In this document: one piece after another, positions 25,987 through 34,869 of the stretch
Position numbering within the stretch: the stretch's first letter is position 1
Layout: every line of letters begins with the position of its first letter
Source: Streptomyces sindenensis
Lineage (GTDB): Bacteria > Actinomycetota > Actinomycetes > Streptomycetales > Streptomycetaceae
Reading direction: 5' to 3'
DNA length: 64,000 nucleotides
Assembly: GCF_014649035.1 (NCBI RefSeq)
Contig: NZ_BMSG01000033.1
Span: forward strand, 1 to 64,000
Translations under genes and position numbers: made by a program
Notes under the pieces: generated by a model
The model's input: the letters and a program-made list of their open reading frames with translations, nothing else
What the model was told of the DNA's origin: nothing
Database searches by the model: none

Positions 25987-26069
25987 GTGCAGACCTCTGC
26001 CCTGCGCGGAGGTGCGGCGACCTGCGGAAATAGGGCAGAGGTCTGCACTGACAGGGCAGGTGTCTGCAC
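25987..26069. promoter_or_regulatory. Three operator-like 17-bp repeats upstream of XRE gene
   Basis: The 17-mer gtgcagacctctgccct (25987-26003) has a perfect reverse complement agggcagaggtctgcac at 26032-26048. A third near-copy, agggcaggtgtctgcac, lies at 26053-26069, only 14 bp before the GTG of the XRE gene. The arrangement between two divergent genes suggests cooperative binding and autoregulation, probably by the XRE protein, controlling both promoters. Confidence 0.75.
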
Positions 26070-26083
26070 CTTCGGATGGTGGG

Positions 26084-26347
26084 GTGACGATCTTCCCGCC
26101 CGACCCGAACCTCACCGCCCTCCGCCTGGAGCTGGCACGGCTGAGGAGCGAACACGGCTGGACCTACGATGAGCTCGCCCATCGAACCGGCCTGGCCAGG
26201 CGCACCCTCATCGAAATCGAGCAGGGCCGCACCATCGGATCACTCAAGACCTGGCACGCGATCGCCCACGCCCTCGACGTCCCCGTCGACCACCTCTTCG
26301 CCCGCCTCTGCGAAGGCCACGAACCCCCGGCCGAACCCGCCCCCTGA
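26084..26347 (+). CDS. Small XRE-family DNA-binding regulator
   Basis: 87-residue protein, essentially one Cro/CI-type helix-turn-helix domain: LRLELARLRSEHGWTYDELA, then HRTGLARRTLIEIEQG (recognition helix) and LKTWHAIAHALDVPVDHLF. GTG 26084 is preferred over upstream in-frame starts because those would place the coding region over the operator repeats. A single domain with a short Pro-rich tail suits a repressor acting on the repeats just upstream. Confidence 0.85.
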   Translation: MTIFPPDPNLTALRLELARLRSEHGWTYDELAHRTGLARRTLIEIEQGRTIGSLKTWHAIAHALDVPVDHLFARLCEGHEPPAEPAP

Positions 26348-26480
26348 CCGCCCGACGCGGCGGCCTGAGAGATCACCCGATCCAGTCACCAAAAGGCACT
26401 CCTGCGCGAGAGATCGCACACAGGTTCCCTTCCGTTGGGCCGTCCGCAGGACACACCGGCACGCTCCCCGCAGTACCGGC

Positions 26481-27371
26481 GTGTCACCTGCCACCTTCAC
26501 CGCCATGTGCTCCGCCAACGCCTCATCCCCTCGCCGGTGGGACGGCACCCCTGCCCGTACCCCACGCTCACGGTCCCTGCGTGTCGCCCCCGACAGCCCC
26601 ACCCGCCTCGTCCGCACCGCGCAGCAGGGCCGTTGCCCTGACTGCGGCAACCGCGTCGACTGGCACCCCCGCACGGACGCCGACGACCGAGCCGTGGGGC
26701 TCCACCCTCAAGAACTCCCCGCCGCCGCTGTGCCTGCCGTCAGCCGCTGGCACGTCAGTTCCGGCATCGCCCACCCCGCCTACGACGGCACCCTGTGGTG
26801 CCGCATCCCGCACACCGCCCTGTGCCCCGCACGCAGCGCTCCCGCAGCCCTCACCCCACAGCTCACCGCGCTGCGCCGCCACCTCGCCCTGCACACCCGC
26901 CGACTGATCAACAACGGCACCCTCACCGCACGGGCCACCCCACCTGCACCCGAGGCCACCGAATCCTGCAGACCGGCCCGGCCCATCGCTCAGCTTCTCA
27001 GCGTCCGCTACATCGCCAGCCACCCCATCGACGCCATCCAATGCGTAGCCCAGACCCGCCAGCGGCACCGCTGCACACGCTCCGTCCTCGACGACCACGC
27101 CCCGCCCGGCACCTGGAGCCTGCTCCCCACCACCCACCTCCGCCGCCGGCCCCCTTCTCTCTCCGTGGGCAGGATGGCCGTCTACGACCTGACGCATTTG
27201 CCCTATACCGAGCAGTTGCGATGGCGTCACCAGCACTGCTCCGGCCACGCCACCTCCTCAGCCGCCGACCTCGCCGTCACCGAGTGGGAACCCTTCGACC
27301 CGCGGCTCCACCACCAGCACATCCACCCACGCCTCCCCGGCAGCACGCGCACGCAGCACCACGGGACATAA
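26481..27371 (+). CDS. DUF6083-type actinobacterial protein
   Basis: About 296 residues from GTG 26481; ATG 26505 is an equally possible start. The core begins QQGRCPDCGNRVDWHPRTDA, continues VGLHPQELPAAAVPAVSRWH and SSGIAHPAYDGTLWCRIPHT, and ends CPAR, a pattern I recognise as DUF6083 of Streptomyces. The CPDC pair and later Cys/His suggest a zinc ribbon. The C-terminal half is Arg/His-rich. Function is unknown. It is followed at 82 bp by a helicase gene on the same strand. Confidence 0.7.
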   Translation: MSPATFTAMCSANASSPRRWDGTPARTPRSRSLRVAPDSPTRLVRTAQQGRCPDCGNRVDWHPRTDADDRAVGLHPQELPAAAVPAVSRWHVSSGIAHPAYDGTLWCRIPHTALCPARSAPAALTPQLTALRRHLALHTRRLINNGTLTARATPPAPEATESCRPARPIAQLLSVRYIASHPIDAIQCVAQTRQRHRCTRSVLDDHAPPGTWSLLPTTHLRRRPPSLSVGRMAVYDLTHLPYTEQLRWRHQHCSGHATSSAADLAVTEWEPFDPRLHHQHIHPRLPGSTRTQHHGT

Positions 27372-27453
27372 CGCCCGGCCCGTCACACGTCCCCGGCAAC
27401 GCCCGCCACCCCACCAGCCCCGGCGCACCCGCCCCAACCCACGGAGACCCCCG

Positions 27454-28923
27454 GTGCCCACCCCGACCGACGAACAGACCGCCGCCGCCGACGGCTTCCA
27501 CGCCGGCGACCACCTCGCCCTCCAAGCAGGAGCGGGCACAGGCAAGACCAGCACCCTCGCGCTCCTTGCCCACGGCACCAGACGCCGCGGCCGCTACATC
27601 GCCTACAACAAAGCGATCGCCCAAGACGCCGCAGCACGTTTCCCCTCCACCGTCACCTGCAAGACGGCACACGCCCTCGCCTACGCCACAGTCGGCCACC
27701 GCTACCGCGCCCGCCTCAACAGCCCCCGCCAGCCCAGCTGGAAAACCGGCCACCACCTCGGCATCACCAAGGCCATCCGCATCGGCGACCGAGACCTCTC
27801 ACCCCGCGCCCTGTCCTACGCGACCCTGCGCACCGTCACCCGCTTCTGCCACTCCGCAGACCCCGCCATCGCCGACCACCACGTCCCCCGACTGCGCAAC
27901 CTCGAAGACGCCGGCCACCACCGCGAACTCACCGCACTAGTCATGCCCTTCGCCCGCACAGCATGGGCCGACCTGCAAAACCCCGACGCCGGCGTCGTCC
28001 GCTTCGACCATGACCACTACCTCAAGATCTGGGCGCTGACCAAACCGAACATCCCTGCGGACTTCCTCCTCCTCGACGAAGCCCAGGACACCAACCCCGT
28101 CGTCGAGCAGGTCTTCAACGCCCAGCGCGATCATGCCCAGCTCGTCATGGTCGGGGACTCCGCCCAGGCCATCTACCAGTGGCGCGGCGCCCGCGACATC
28201 ATGACCGTCTTTCGCGGCACGGCCCTGACCCTGTCCCAGTCCTTCCGCTTCGGCCCCGACCTCGCCACCGAAGCCAACCGCTGGCTCTCCATCGCCGCCG
28301 CACCCCTGCGCCTCACGGGCACCCACACGATCTCCACCACCCTCGGCTCCGTCGACCAGCCTGACGCCATCCTGTGCCGCACCAACGTCGGCGCCATGCA
28401 CGAAGTCATGCAACTCCTCGATACAGGCCATCGCGTAGCTCTCACCGGGGGAGGGGAATCCCTGCGAGCACTCGCCCGCGCTGCCGACGACCTCAAAGCC
28501 GGCCGACGTACCTCCCACCCAGAACTGCTTCTCTTCCCCGCCTGGGGTGACCTGCAGGACTACGCCGCGAACGACCCCGCGGGGCGAGATCTCCAGCCGC
28601 TTGTCGACCTCGTCGACACTCACGGAACCGACGCCATCCTCAACGCTGTTCACCGTCTAGACCTCGAGAGCACCGCCCATGTCACCGTCTCGACTGCCCA
28701 CAAGTCCAAGGGGCGCGAATGGGCATGCGTCAAAATCGCCGACGACTTCACCCCACCCCGCGACACCGACAAGAAAGACGCCAACGGGCGCCCTGTCCCC
28801 GGTCCTGTCGACGAAGCGGAAGCACGCCTTGCCTACGTCGCTGTTACCCGCGCCCGCCACAGGCTTGACCTGGGTGGCCTGTCATGGATCAACGATCACC
28901 CCGATGGCATTCCCACGGCGTAG
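27454..28923 (+). CDS. UvrD/Rep-like superfamily 1 DNA helicase
   Basis: 489-residue SF1 helicase, shorter than full UvrD. The Q-motif region PTPTDEQTAAADGF leads to Walker A LQAGAGTGKTSTLALL near residue 32. Motif II is DFLLLDEAQDTNPVV near 205, motif III MVGDSAQAIYQWRGA near 230, motif IV SQSFRFGPDLA near 262, motif V HVTVSTAHKSKGREWACV near 412, and motif VI LAYVAVTRARHRLDL near 466. The compact size and FBH1-like layout suggest a DNA-repair or recombination helicase, or a defence-associated one. GTG start with acggag upstream. Confidence 0.9.
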   Translation: MPTPTDEQTAAADGFHAGDHLALQAGAGTGKTSTLALLAHGTRRRGRYIAYNKAIAQDAAARFPSTVTCKTAHALAYATVGHRYRARLNSPRQPSWKTGHHLGITKAIRIGDRDLSPRALSYATLRTVTRFCHSADPAIADHHVPRLRNLEDAGHHRELTALVMPFARTAWADLQNPDAGVVRFDHDHYLKIWALTKPNIPADFLLLDEAQDTNPVVEQVFNAQRDHAQLVMVGDSAQAIYQWRGARDIMTVFRGTALTLSQSFRFGPDLATEANRWLSIAAAPLRLTGTHTISTTLGSVDQPDAILCRTNVGAMHEVMQLLDTGHRVALTGGGESLRALARAADDLKAGRRTSHPELLLFPAWGDLQDYAANDPAGRDLQPLVDLVDTHGTDAILNAVHRLDLESTAHVTVSTAHKSKGREWACVKIADDFTPPRDTDKKDANGRPVPGPVDEAEARLAYVAVTRARHRLDLGGLSWINDHPDGIPTA

Positions 28924-28942
28924 CCCCTTCGGCGCTGCGGTG

Positions 28943-29506
28943 TTACCAGATGCCGTGTTCCAGCTCTTCCAGTGAGAGGTTCCACTGGGAGTCCTCCTCG
29001 GCGAAGGGCGTGGGGTCGAAGGCGCCGACGGTTTCCTTGAAGCGAGCCGAAAGCTCTTCGGGGTCCACGTCGTTGTCGTGGTCGACCTCGAGCTTCCGGA
29101 ACTCGACGAGTGCGTAGACCAGGGACTCGACGTCGCGGTGGAGCGGGATGTAGCTGTCCGATCCCTCGGGGAACGCGTAGACCTTCCCCGACGTGGGGTC
29201 GAGGGCGATGAGCGAGGTGAAGAGGTAGCCGAGCATCCACCAGGACCGGCTCTCCGCCGGGCATGGCATGCCGTAGTGGTCGAAGCGGCTGCCGAGCGTG
29301 ATCGCATCGAGGTCCGCCGGGTAGGGGTCCTCGACGTCTTCCCTGGAGGTGAACACCTCAGAGTGCGGAAGGCCCACGAAGCTCAGGAAGCCGGCGGAAC
29401 GCGCGTCGAATCCGGCAGCAGTGCTTTGCGGGAAATAAATGATGTTGTCCAGGCCATAGGCCTGTACCAATTCGTTCGGAGTGATGGAGAAGTTCACGCG
29501 TATCAT
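28943..29506 (-). CDS. SUKH-4 family immunity protein
   Basis: 187-residue protein of the SUKH superfamily, which neutralises polymorphic toxins by direct binding in the cytoplasm. The start VNFSITPNELVQAYGLDNII, then FLSFVGLPHSEVFTSREDV, and WWMLGYLFTSLIALDPTSGK with VYAFPEGSDSYIPLHRDVES are typical of SUKH-4. It lies 17 bp downstream of the toxin gene in the same orientation, the usual toxin-then-immunity order. Start could be ATG 29506 or the GTG three codons later. Confidence 0.85.
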   Translation of the reverse strand: MIRVNFSITPNELVQAYGLDNIIYFPQSTAAGFDARSAGFLSFVGLPHSEVFTSREDVEDPYPADLDAITLGSRFDHYGMPCPAESRSWWMLGYLFTSLIALDPTSGKVYAFPEGSDSYIPLHRDVESLVYALVEFRKLEVDHDNDVDPEELSARFKETVGAFDPTPFAEEDSQWNLSLEELEHGIW

Positions 29507-29523
29507 CCTACCCTGCTGCGAAT

Positions 29524-31050
29524 CTACTTGCCGTGGAGATTTTTGACGTGGTTGAGATATTTAGTGTGCTCGGTATTACTTGTCTTGCCTTCCGGTGTGT
29601 AGTAGTCGGCGACGTGTGTCACCTTCAGGTCCTGCTTGAAGTAGAAGTCCAGCCAGCGTGCACATTCGGGGTTCTTTCTGCAGGGTTCTCGTTCGGTGAA
29701 TATCTCGGTGAGATTTCCCTCCTTTCCGTTGTGTAGGAGTGGGCGTCCGATCATGCGTTCTGAGTGCCCGTTCTTGTTGCTGTAGCCGACGAGGATGGAT
29801 TCCTTCCCGCCGGGCTCGATGTACCGGCCGGCAGCGTAGTTGGTTCCCTTGTAGTCGCCCCGGGCGGCCCTGGCGGCTTGTGTTGCCTGGACCAGGTCGT
29901 CCTGACTGCCGAAGCCGATCTTCCTTGAGGGAGCCCGGCCCGGATGCTTGGAGTCGGCGTAGAATTCGCTCTTCTCCTTCGGAGTGCTGGGGATCCATGC
30001 TTTCCCGTTGTTCAGCACAACGCCGTTGAGCCGGCTCCTGTCCTCAGTGTCGAGAGAGCTCGTTCTGCCGCTTTCGTCGAGGCGCTGCACCGATCCGTCC
30101 GCATTGAGCAGGTAGGTGCGGACGTCGTCATCCCCGTCGACCTTGCACTTCTCGAACTCCTTCTTGCGCCGCTCGTCCTCTTCTCTCTGCTCGCGCTTGC
30201 TCTTGTCGATCTTCCCGCCGTGATCTTCAAGAGTCTTCACCATCTCGTGAGCTTTTTCTTCGACGGTATCCTCGGCCTTGTCCATGACGGTGGCGAGCTT
30301 GTGGAAACGGCTGTCTTTCTTGACGGATGTTTTGCGCTGCAGCCCCCCGTTCTTGAAGGCGCCCTTCTTCTTGTCGAAGTTGGTGGCCGTCTTCTGGTAG
30401 TCGCTGGCGGAGCGTTCGAACTCGTCGAACTCGATGACCAGATCCTGGGCCATAGCGCTGCTGCCCGAGGCCATCACGTCATAGGTGCTGCCGCCGCTGA
30501 GCCGGTCCGTGAACAGCTTCTCGAGTTCCCCGAGGATCTTGCCCTCGATCTTGTCCGTGACGATCGACGTGATCCGTTCCACGGCGGTATCGATGAGCTC
30601 CTGAATGATCAGGCGTGCTGCTGCGATCGCTGCGGCGGACAGCAGGCCGCTGGCCCCGAAAGTGAAGAACATGCCGACCACACCGGCACCGGCCGTGGCC
30701 GCGGTGGCACTGAGCTTCGCGATGATCGCGATCTTGCATCCGAGAACGAGATCGGCACAGTCGTCCAGAGCATCGGCGAGTGTGTCGCATCCCTTGGCGA
30801 ACGTCGACAGATCTCGTGTGGTCAGCTTGCCCCAGCGCCGGTCGATCGCTGTGACGGTTTCACCCTTGCTCTTGCCCGCAACGATGTGCGAGCAGGCGTT
30901 GTTGCCCTCTTTGACGGCATCACGAATGCCGTCGGCCAGATTCCGGTAGTCCTTGGCCGAAGCCTTGACCTCGTCCTCATCGATCTGTGGCCAGTCGATT
31001 CCGATGAGGCTCAGAACCTCCACCAGATCATCGGGCAGCTGCTTCCCCAC
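29524..31050 (-). CDS. Polymorphic toxin: WXG100-like N-terminus, deaminase C-terminus
   Basis: 508-residue predicted secreted toxin. Residues 1-180 resemble the WXG100/CpnT-like N-terminal domain (IDWPQIDEDEVKASAKDYRN and hydrophobic helices AGAGVVGMFFTFGASGLLSA), which usually sends the protein through an ESX/type VII pathway. A charged helical stalk follows. The last 110 residues look like a nucleic-acid cytidine deaminase: the zinc site H429-S-E431 in KNGHSERMIGR, with C457 and C463 in REPCRKNPECARW. The HSE and PCxxxxxC pattern is that of polymorphic-toxin deaminases (XOO_2897-like). A SUKH-4 immunity gene follows. Export route and target are inferred from families. Confidence 0.82.
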   Translation of the reverse strand: MGKQLPDDLVEVLSLIGIDWPQIDEDEVKASAKDYRNLADGIRDAVKEGNNACSHIVAGKSKGETVTAIDRRWGKLTTRDLSTFAKGCDTLADALDDCADLVLGCKIAIIAKLSATAATAGAGVVGMFFTFGASGLLSAAAIAAARLIIQELIDTAVERITSIVTDKIEGKILGELEKLFTDRLSGGSTYDVMASGSSAMAQDLVIEFDEFERSASDYQKTATNFDKKKGAFKNGGLQRKTSVKKDSRFHKLATVMDKAEDTVEEKAHEMVKTLEDHGGKIDKSKREQREEDERRKKEFEKCKVDGDDDVRTYLLNADGSVQRLDESGRTSSLDTEDRSRLNGVVLNNGKAWIPSTPKEKSEFYADSKHPGRAPSRKIGFGSQDDLVQATQAARAARGDYKGTNYAAGRYIEPGGKESILVGYSNKNGHSERMIGRPLLHNGKEGNLTEIFTEREPCRKNPECARWLDFYFKQDLKVTHVADYYTPEGKTSNTEHTKYLNHVKNLHGK

Positions 31051-31142
31051 GTGTCCCCCCCCGTCGTCCCCCGGTCGTGCTTACCCTCCGGGTACAGCTG
31101 ATCAGCCGTCAACCCTGAACAGATGCAGACCCTGCGCAGGAA

Positions 31143-32834
31143 CTACGGTCTCCTCTGCACACCATCCGGCGTCTGCTGTTCACGAGACCCTGGCGCAAGA
31201 CAGACCAGATACTCGTCCATCCCCACCAGGAGTCGGCCATCCGGCGCGAGAGCGACAGCCCGGACCGGCGGCCCGGGTCTGAACGTCCGCCGCGCACCGG
31301 TATCCACCCCGATCCATTCCACCACCCCGTCTCCCCAAGCCACCGCCAGAGCCGGACCGTTCTGCGTCATAGCCGCATCGATGGAGATCACCGCAGAGTC
31401 CCGCTCGGCCAGGGCCGCAGCCATCGGAGCATGCCCCGGGCTCCAGGCCCGCACCGTGCCGTCCGCACCACCGCTGTAAACGAGGGGTACCACCCTTTGG
31501 CTGTCCACCGGGACACCCAGGGCCGCGAGAGCGTTCACCTGGCCCCGGTGCAGCACCGCAGCACCTTCCCAGTCCCCGAACGTCCGCACCTCTCCCGCGG
31601 CGTCGCCGACCGCCACGATCCCGAGGTCCGGACCCGCCGCACACGCGATCGCCGTGCCGACGTGATCCCCCAGCACCGTCAGCAACACCTCCCGGCCGGT
31701 GGGACCCTCATCGAGCAGCCGCGCGATCCCTGATCCCGTCGGCCGCGCGACCCAGCTGCCATCCGCGTGAACACGACCGGCCTCATCCAGCACCAGCACC
31801 GTGCCGTCCGCCATCACCGATACCGAGTGCGGGTGAAAGCCGCCCAGAGCAATCCGCCCCCGCGCACCGCCATCAATCATCCGCACCACGCGGACCGACC
31901 CGCTGGGCCCAGTTACCAACACGGCGCCCGCCAGGGGCCCTTCCCCTACGGCCAGAGCACTGACAGGGCCCGGCCACGGCGGTACCAGGTCACCACTGAC
32001 TCGACTCCACCCCCAGCGCCACGCAGAAGCCGCAGCCGCCTCCGACAAAGCGGAAGCGAGGCTGGGGTCCGCACCGTCCCCCAGAGCGGCGAGAAGGGTC
32101 AGCGCACGAGAAGCTGACTCCTGGTCTCGGCACAGCGACTGCCCGGCCCTCAACCACGCCTCCCGCAGCCCTCCGCACTCGCCCCTCCGCGCCCTTTCGT
32201 AACCAGCGGTGACCGTCGACGCGTCAGCCCGGCAGACGGCGACCGGATCGCACAGATCCACGACAGGGCCGGACCTCGACGTCCCAGCCACCACAGGCTG
32301 CGAGGGCTGAGAGGCCCGCCACTGGGCGAAGTGCCGCTCATCACGCCACTGTTCCAGGTCCAAATCCAGCTCCGCGCAGCCGGACCCGGACAGAAGACGA
32401 TGCGCAGGACTACCCGACCGGGACTCGACCACCAACCGGATGCCCGGCACGCCGACCAGGGCCAGCACCAGCTCCGCAACCGCTTCACCGCGAACATCCG
32501 GCAGCACGATCACGGTGCGACGGCCATCCGCCGCCAATATCGGGACAAGCTCCCAAGGGGCGCGGGCCACCACGCCGAGTTGGTCAGCGATCGACCACAC
32601 CGTAGCCAGGACACTCTCGTCGGGAGAAGGAGGAACGACGGCGTGAACCGTCCGTTCCGCCAAGCCACCTGGCCGGCTGCCGTGATGGACGAGCCAGGCC
32701 AGCAGAGCCGACTTGCCGCATCCCTCAGAGCCGGAGACCAGGCACAGGCGCGGGGCCTGTGCATCGGCCAGCCACCCCAGCAGAGCAGCAGCCGCAGGCT
32801 CCCTTCCCCCGGCTGGACGATCCCAGCGCATCAT
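31143..32834 (-). CDS. P-loop ATPase with C-terminal WD40-like propeller
   Basis: 563-residue protein. Walker A LVSGSEGCGKSALLAWLVHH lies at residues 33-48, with RRTVIVLPDV near 105 as a likely Walker B region, suggesting a small STAND or AAA-type NTPase. From about residue 290 short blade-like repeats follow: PGPVSALAVGEGPLAGAVLV, GQVNALAALGVPVDSQRVVP, YSGGADGTVRAWSPGHAP, PPVRAVALAPDGRLLVGMDE. These look like WD40 blades that could sense a partner or ligand. Its start overlaps the end of the SUKH-4/deaminase gene by 4 bp, so the two are coupled. Confidence 0.72.
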   Translation of the reverse strand: MMRWDRPAGGREPAAAALLGWLADAQAPRLCLVSGSEGCGKSALLAWLVHHGSRPGGLAERTVHAVVPPSPDESVLATVWSIADQLGVVARAPWELVPILAADGRRTVIVLPDVRGEAVAELVLALVGVPGIRLVVESRSGSPAHRLLSGSGCAELDLDLEQWRDERHFAQWRASQPSQPVVAGTSRSGPVVDLCDPVAVCRADASTVTAGYERARRGECGGLREAWLRAGQSLCRDQESASRALTLLAALGDGADPSLASALSEAAAASAWRWGWSRVSGDLVPPWPGPVSALAVGEGPLAGAVLVTGPSGSVRVVRMIDGGARGRIALGGFHPHSVSVMADGTVLVLDEAGRVHADGSWVARPTGSGIARLLDEGPTGREVLLTVLGDHVGTAIACAAGPDLGIVAVGDAAGEVRTFGDWEGAAVLHRGQVNALAALGVPVDSQRVVPLVYSGGADGTVRAWSPGHAPMAAALAERDSAVISIDAAMTQNGPALAVAWGDGVVEWIGVDTGARRTFRPGPPVRAVALAPDGRLLVGMDEYLVCLAPGSREQQTPDGVQRRP

Positions 32835-33709
32835 CCACGCCGTCGCGTCTCGGCGTCATGAAGGATCAACTGCTTCAAGCCCTCTTCCCGGGACTCCGCA
32901 GTCTCCCCATAGTCGAAACTGTGCGTGAACTCCGCTTGAGGGAAAGCCTGCTGCATCCAGGCGGAGCAGTAGTGACCCGGCATGAGACAGGGCTCCAACT
33001 CGCAGTGGACCCGCCGCACCTGACCGGGCTCCACACCCTCAGAGGACAGACGCCGCCACAGTGCCTCCTCCGGATGCGGCCTGCCGACCCCCGCAACCTC
33101 GGTGGCCACCTGCTTGGCACCAGAGCTGCCGACGTACTCGAACGCCGCAGAGAACGGGAAATTCAGCGTGTGCCGGATGTCGTCGAGCACACGCGGCCAC
33201 CACGATTCCCGCTCAACGAACGCAGAAGCATCAATACGCCGCAGTTCAGCCGCGAGCCCCTGGAACACAGCAGCCCCTTCTGCCAGACTGGAAACCCCGA
33301 ACATCGCCGTCTGAGCCCGGTCCAAAGCCAGAAGCGAAGCGTTCAGCGCAACCACATCGGTGCTGACGAACATGTCCTCCACAGCTTCCGAGAGCACCAC
33401 GGCCTGAACCGCGCCATCCGGACGTACACACAGATGTGCCAGACCATCGGAACCGATCCGCAGCCAAGCCGCCATGGGCGCAGACGGCTGCAACCCACCC
33501 ATGCGCGCGGCGACCGCTCCAAGCGTCACCGGATCCTCAGCACCGGTTGCGAGGAAGTAGGGGCCAACGCCTCGCGGCACCCCGGCCTCCTGCAGGAGAT
33601 TCCGTACTTCCGCAGGCAGGCTCACTCCCAGCAAACCCTGCCGGAACACGCGCAGTCCCTCTGAACCGAAATGCTGCACCAGTTCGGCAGAGGAATCAGG
33701 AGAGGGCAT
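32831..33709 (-). CDS. SUKH-4 / deaminase-like fusion protein
   Basis: 292 residues from ATG 33709 (MPSPDSSAELVQHFG), with gtgagg just upstream; the frame is open earlier but is not convincing. Residues 15-165 look like SUKH-4: LPAEVRNLLQEAGVPRGVGP, then PMAAWLRIGSDGLAHLCVRP and ALNASLLALDRAQT. Residues 195-270 look like a deaminase-fold domain: PHPEEALWRR with H212 and E214/E215, and HCELEPCLMPGHYCSAWMQQ with C241 and C248, a plausible zinc site. Having an immunity-type and a toxin-type fold in one chain is unusual; it may be a sensor or an antitoxin rather than a toxin. Coupled to the WD40 ATPase downstream. Confidence 0.68.
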   Translation of the reverse strand: MPSPDSSAELVQHFGSEGLRVFRQGLLGVSLPAEVRNLLQEAGVPRGVGPYFLATGAEDPVTLGAVAARMGGLQPSAPMAAWLRIGSDGLAHLCVRPDGAVQAVVLSEAVEDMFVSTDVVALNASLLALDRAQTAMFGVSSLAEGAAVFQGLAAELRRIDASAFVERESWWPRVLDDIRHTLNFPFSAAFEYVGSSGAKQVATEVAGVGRPHPEEALWRRLSSEGVEPGQVRRVHCELEPCLMPGHYCSAWMQQAFPQAEFTHSFDYGETAESREEGLKQLILHDAETRRRG

Positions 33710-34869
33710 AGGTACCTCACGGAAAAGGGTCCGGCCGATGAACACAGCCGACCCTAGCCGAGCCCCACCACGTGAGCTCGATGGCATCCCAGCCAACCCG
33801 TCGCCGCGCACCGGCTCGATTCTCCCTCCGCACCACGGTCGGCCGACGACCGGATCACGGCTCGGGAACTTCCTGGCAAAGTTCAACGGCCCATTGCGCA
33901 GGCAGGCCGCAGGATTTCGGCCTCCAGCCGGGCCTGCTGGGCATCACGCGCAGCCGGGATGGACAGCCCCTGGCCCGAGCCGGTCAGCAACGGGACCAGA
34001 GCCTGGTGGTACCCGCCGGTGCTTTCCCGCCGGTCGGCGGTGCGATGGAGAGTGGCCGCAGGGTTCACGAGTTCTTCTTCCGTGCGGAACCGGCCCCGGG
34101 CGGTACGCGCTGTGAAGGAAAGGGCGGGTACGGCAGATGATGCGGTGATGCTTCTGGCCGCTCCTCTGGCGACGGATGCAGCGGGCGTTGCCCGCTGCGC
34201 GGCCGAGCGTCAGGGCCCGGACGCCATAGAAACCGCCCGGCCGTGCTGTCGCCAACCCGGCGCGCCGAGGCGCGGTAGTTGTCACCGACCGCACCGCACA
34301 GGCTGCGCAGGAGCCAGGTCCGGAGCAGCCGGACTGCCAACGGAGAGGCGCTGCACTTGTCACCTGCAGCCGATCGTCGGCCTTCCCGTCACCTGGTCGT
34401 AGTATGACTCGCGACGACCTCATCGCCATCCTCCGCGACCAGGCCCCGGCGTGCGGCCCTGCACGCGACGCCTTGATCGCCGCGGCTGGCTTCGTTGTCT
34501 GAGACGGCCTGGTCCCGGCGAACCGCCACGCGGGCGTCTTCCAGGGCCGGATCACCACTCCTTGAGGCGCGGTTACACAATCGATCGCCTGGCCAGCAGC
34601 ATCGACATCCTCGTGCAGAACGGGGAAGAACCCCTTCGTACCGAATCCATCGACGAGGTGGACGAGGCGTCGTGGTTCACGATCTTCCTGAAACTCCACG
34701 GCGACAGCAGTGGTCGCCTGCTGCGGCGGACGCCGACCCGCCATCATGGAGTCGGCCGACATCCCCGAGCCCGACCCTCGGCCACGCAAGTGACAACGAG
34801 CCTGCCTCCGTGACAACCACCGTGCTCCGGTTGTCACGGCGCGCGGACGCGCCGGGTTATCACCCCTGT
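33710..34869. other. 1.1-kb stretch with gene remnants
   Basis: No intact gene is convincing. From 34404 a frame reads MTRDDLIAILRDQAPACGP and ARDALIAAAGFVV, then a TGA, then DGLVPANRHAGVFQGRITTP. A second frame follows near 34570 with RYTIDRLASSIDILVQNGEE and IDEVDEASWFTIFLKLHGDS. These look like fragments of a decayed gene of unknown family. A hairpin gtgacaacc...ggttgtcac lies at 34810-34837. Confidence 0.35.
34809..34838. terminator. Hairpin downstream of tpg
   Basis: Inverted repeat gtgacaacc / ggttgtcac with an 11-bp loop, followed by GC-rich sequence. It lies 32 bp past the tpg stop and is positioned to terminate the tap-tpg transcript. It lacks a clear U-run, as is common in Streptomyces. 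Confidence 0.5.

Noticed and set aside
33944..34837. Minus-strand open frame of about 297 codons
   Set aside because: Composition is erratic and rich in Arg/Ser/Trp, there is no ribosome-binding site, and it overlaps plausible remnants on the plus strand.
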